Positions 63,996-64,000 of a stretch of DNA of 64,000 nt are shown piece after piece. The notes beneath the pieces were generated by a model. That model was given only the letters and a program-made list of their open reading frames with translations. It ran no database searches and had not been told where the DNA came from. Both the position numbers and the translations under genes were made by a program. The first letter of the stretch is position 1. Each line of letters begins with the position of its first letter. Source of the DNA: Bradyrhizobium diazoefficiens USDA 110 (GTDB lineage Bacteria > Pseudomonadota > Alphaproteobacteria > Rhizobiales > Xanthobacteraceae); NCBI RefSeq assembly GCF_000011365.1, contig NC_004463.1, forward strand, positions 2,280,001 to 2,344,000, written 5' to 3'.

Positions 63996-64000
63996 AACTT

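Overview
The window looks like part of a Bradyrhizobium-type symbiosis island: GC-rich DNA with a rhizobial gibberellin operon, a NopT-type type III effector behind a tts-box-like site, NifA/sigma54 and FixK-type control sites, many insertion sequences (IS3, IS66, IS256, IS630, a RIT element, remnants of IS1380 and Tn5-like IS4) and a large share of frameshifted genes. The species call is inference from this gene content; no rRNA or housekeeping marker is present.

Layout. 1-6.8 kb: the 3' part of a nonribosomal peptide synthetase (C-A-PCP-C/E-A-PCP-TE; the binding-pocket residues read by eye suggest Ser then Phe). 7-12.9 kb: a frameshifted membrane-protein gene, a Crp/Fnr regulator, a DUF3551 gene with a FixK box, a MarR pseudogene, and a HigBA-like toxin-antitoxin pair coupled to a DUF3800 gene and cut off by an IS3 element. 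14.3-24.8 kb: mostly decayed genes (helicase tail, two peptidases, a PIWI/Argonaute-like gene, a conjugative coupling protein traG) among a few intact ones (gamma-glutamylcyclotransferase-like, cold shock, TauD-type dioxygenase).

25.0-31.7 kb holds the most interesting locus. A consensus NifA site (25012-25027) and a consensus -24/-12 promoter (25112-25127) precede a tight six-gene operon: lysine/ornithine N-monooxygenase, MFS exporter, PhyH-type dioxygenase, cupin, methionyl-tRNA-synthetase-like ligase and PLP aminotransferase. A lysine N-hydroxylase plus a cupin/MetRS-like protein is the known machinery for making an N-N bond (hydrazine synthetase). Here the cupin and MetRS parts are separate adjacent genes, and the promoter suggests expression during symbiotic nitrogen fixation.

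32.7-35.2 kb: a truncated RIT (recombinases in trio) element that appears to have entered an IS66 copy. 35.4-36.3 kb: nopT. 37.5-46.7 kb: a candidate sigma54 promoter, a CYP115-like remnant, then the complete gibberellin operon cyp112-cyp114-fd-sdr-cyp117-ggps-cps-ks, predicted to make GA9 from isoprenyl diphosphates. 46.8-60 kb: insertion-sequence-rich DNA, including an IS66 element with two tnpA-type ends and a clean 8-bp target duplication inside a small gene, plus an acyltransferase behind a 10-bp tandem repeat. 60.3-64 kb returns to ordinary metabolic DNA: a LysR regulator divergent from an SDR and a split transketolase pair.
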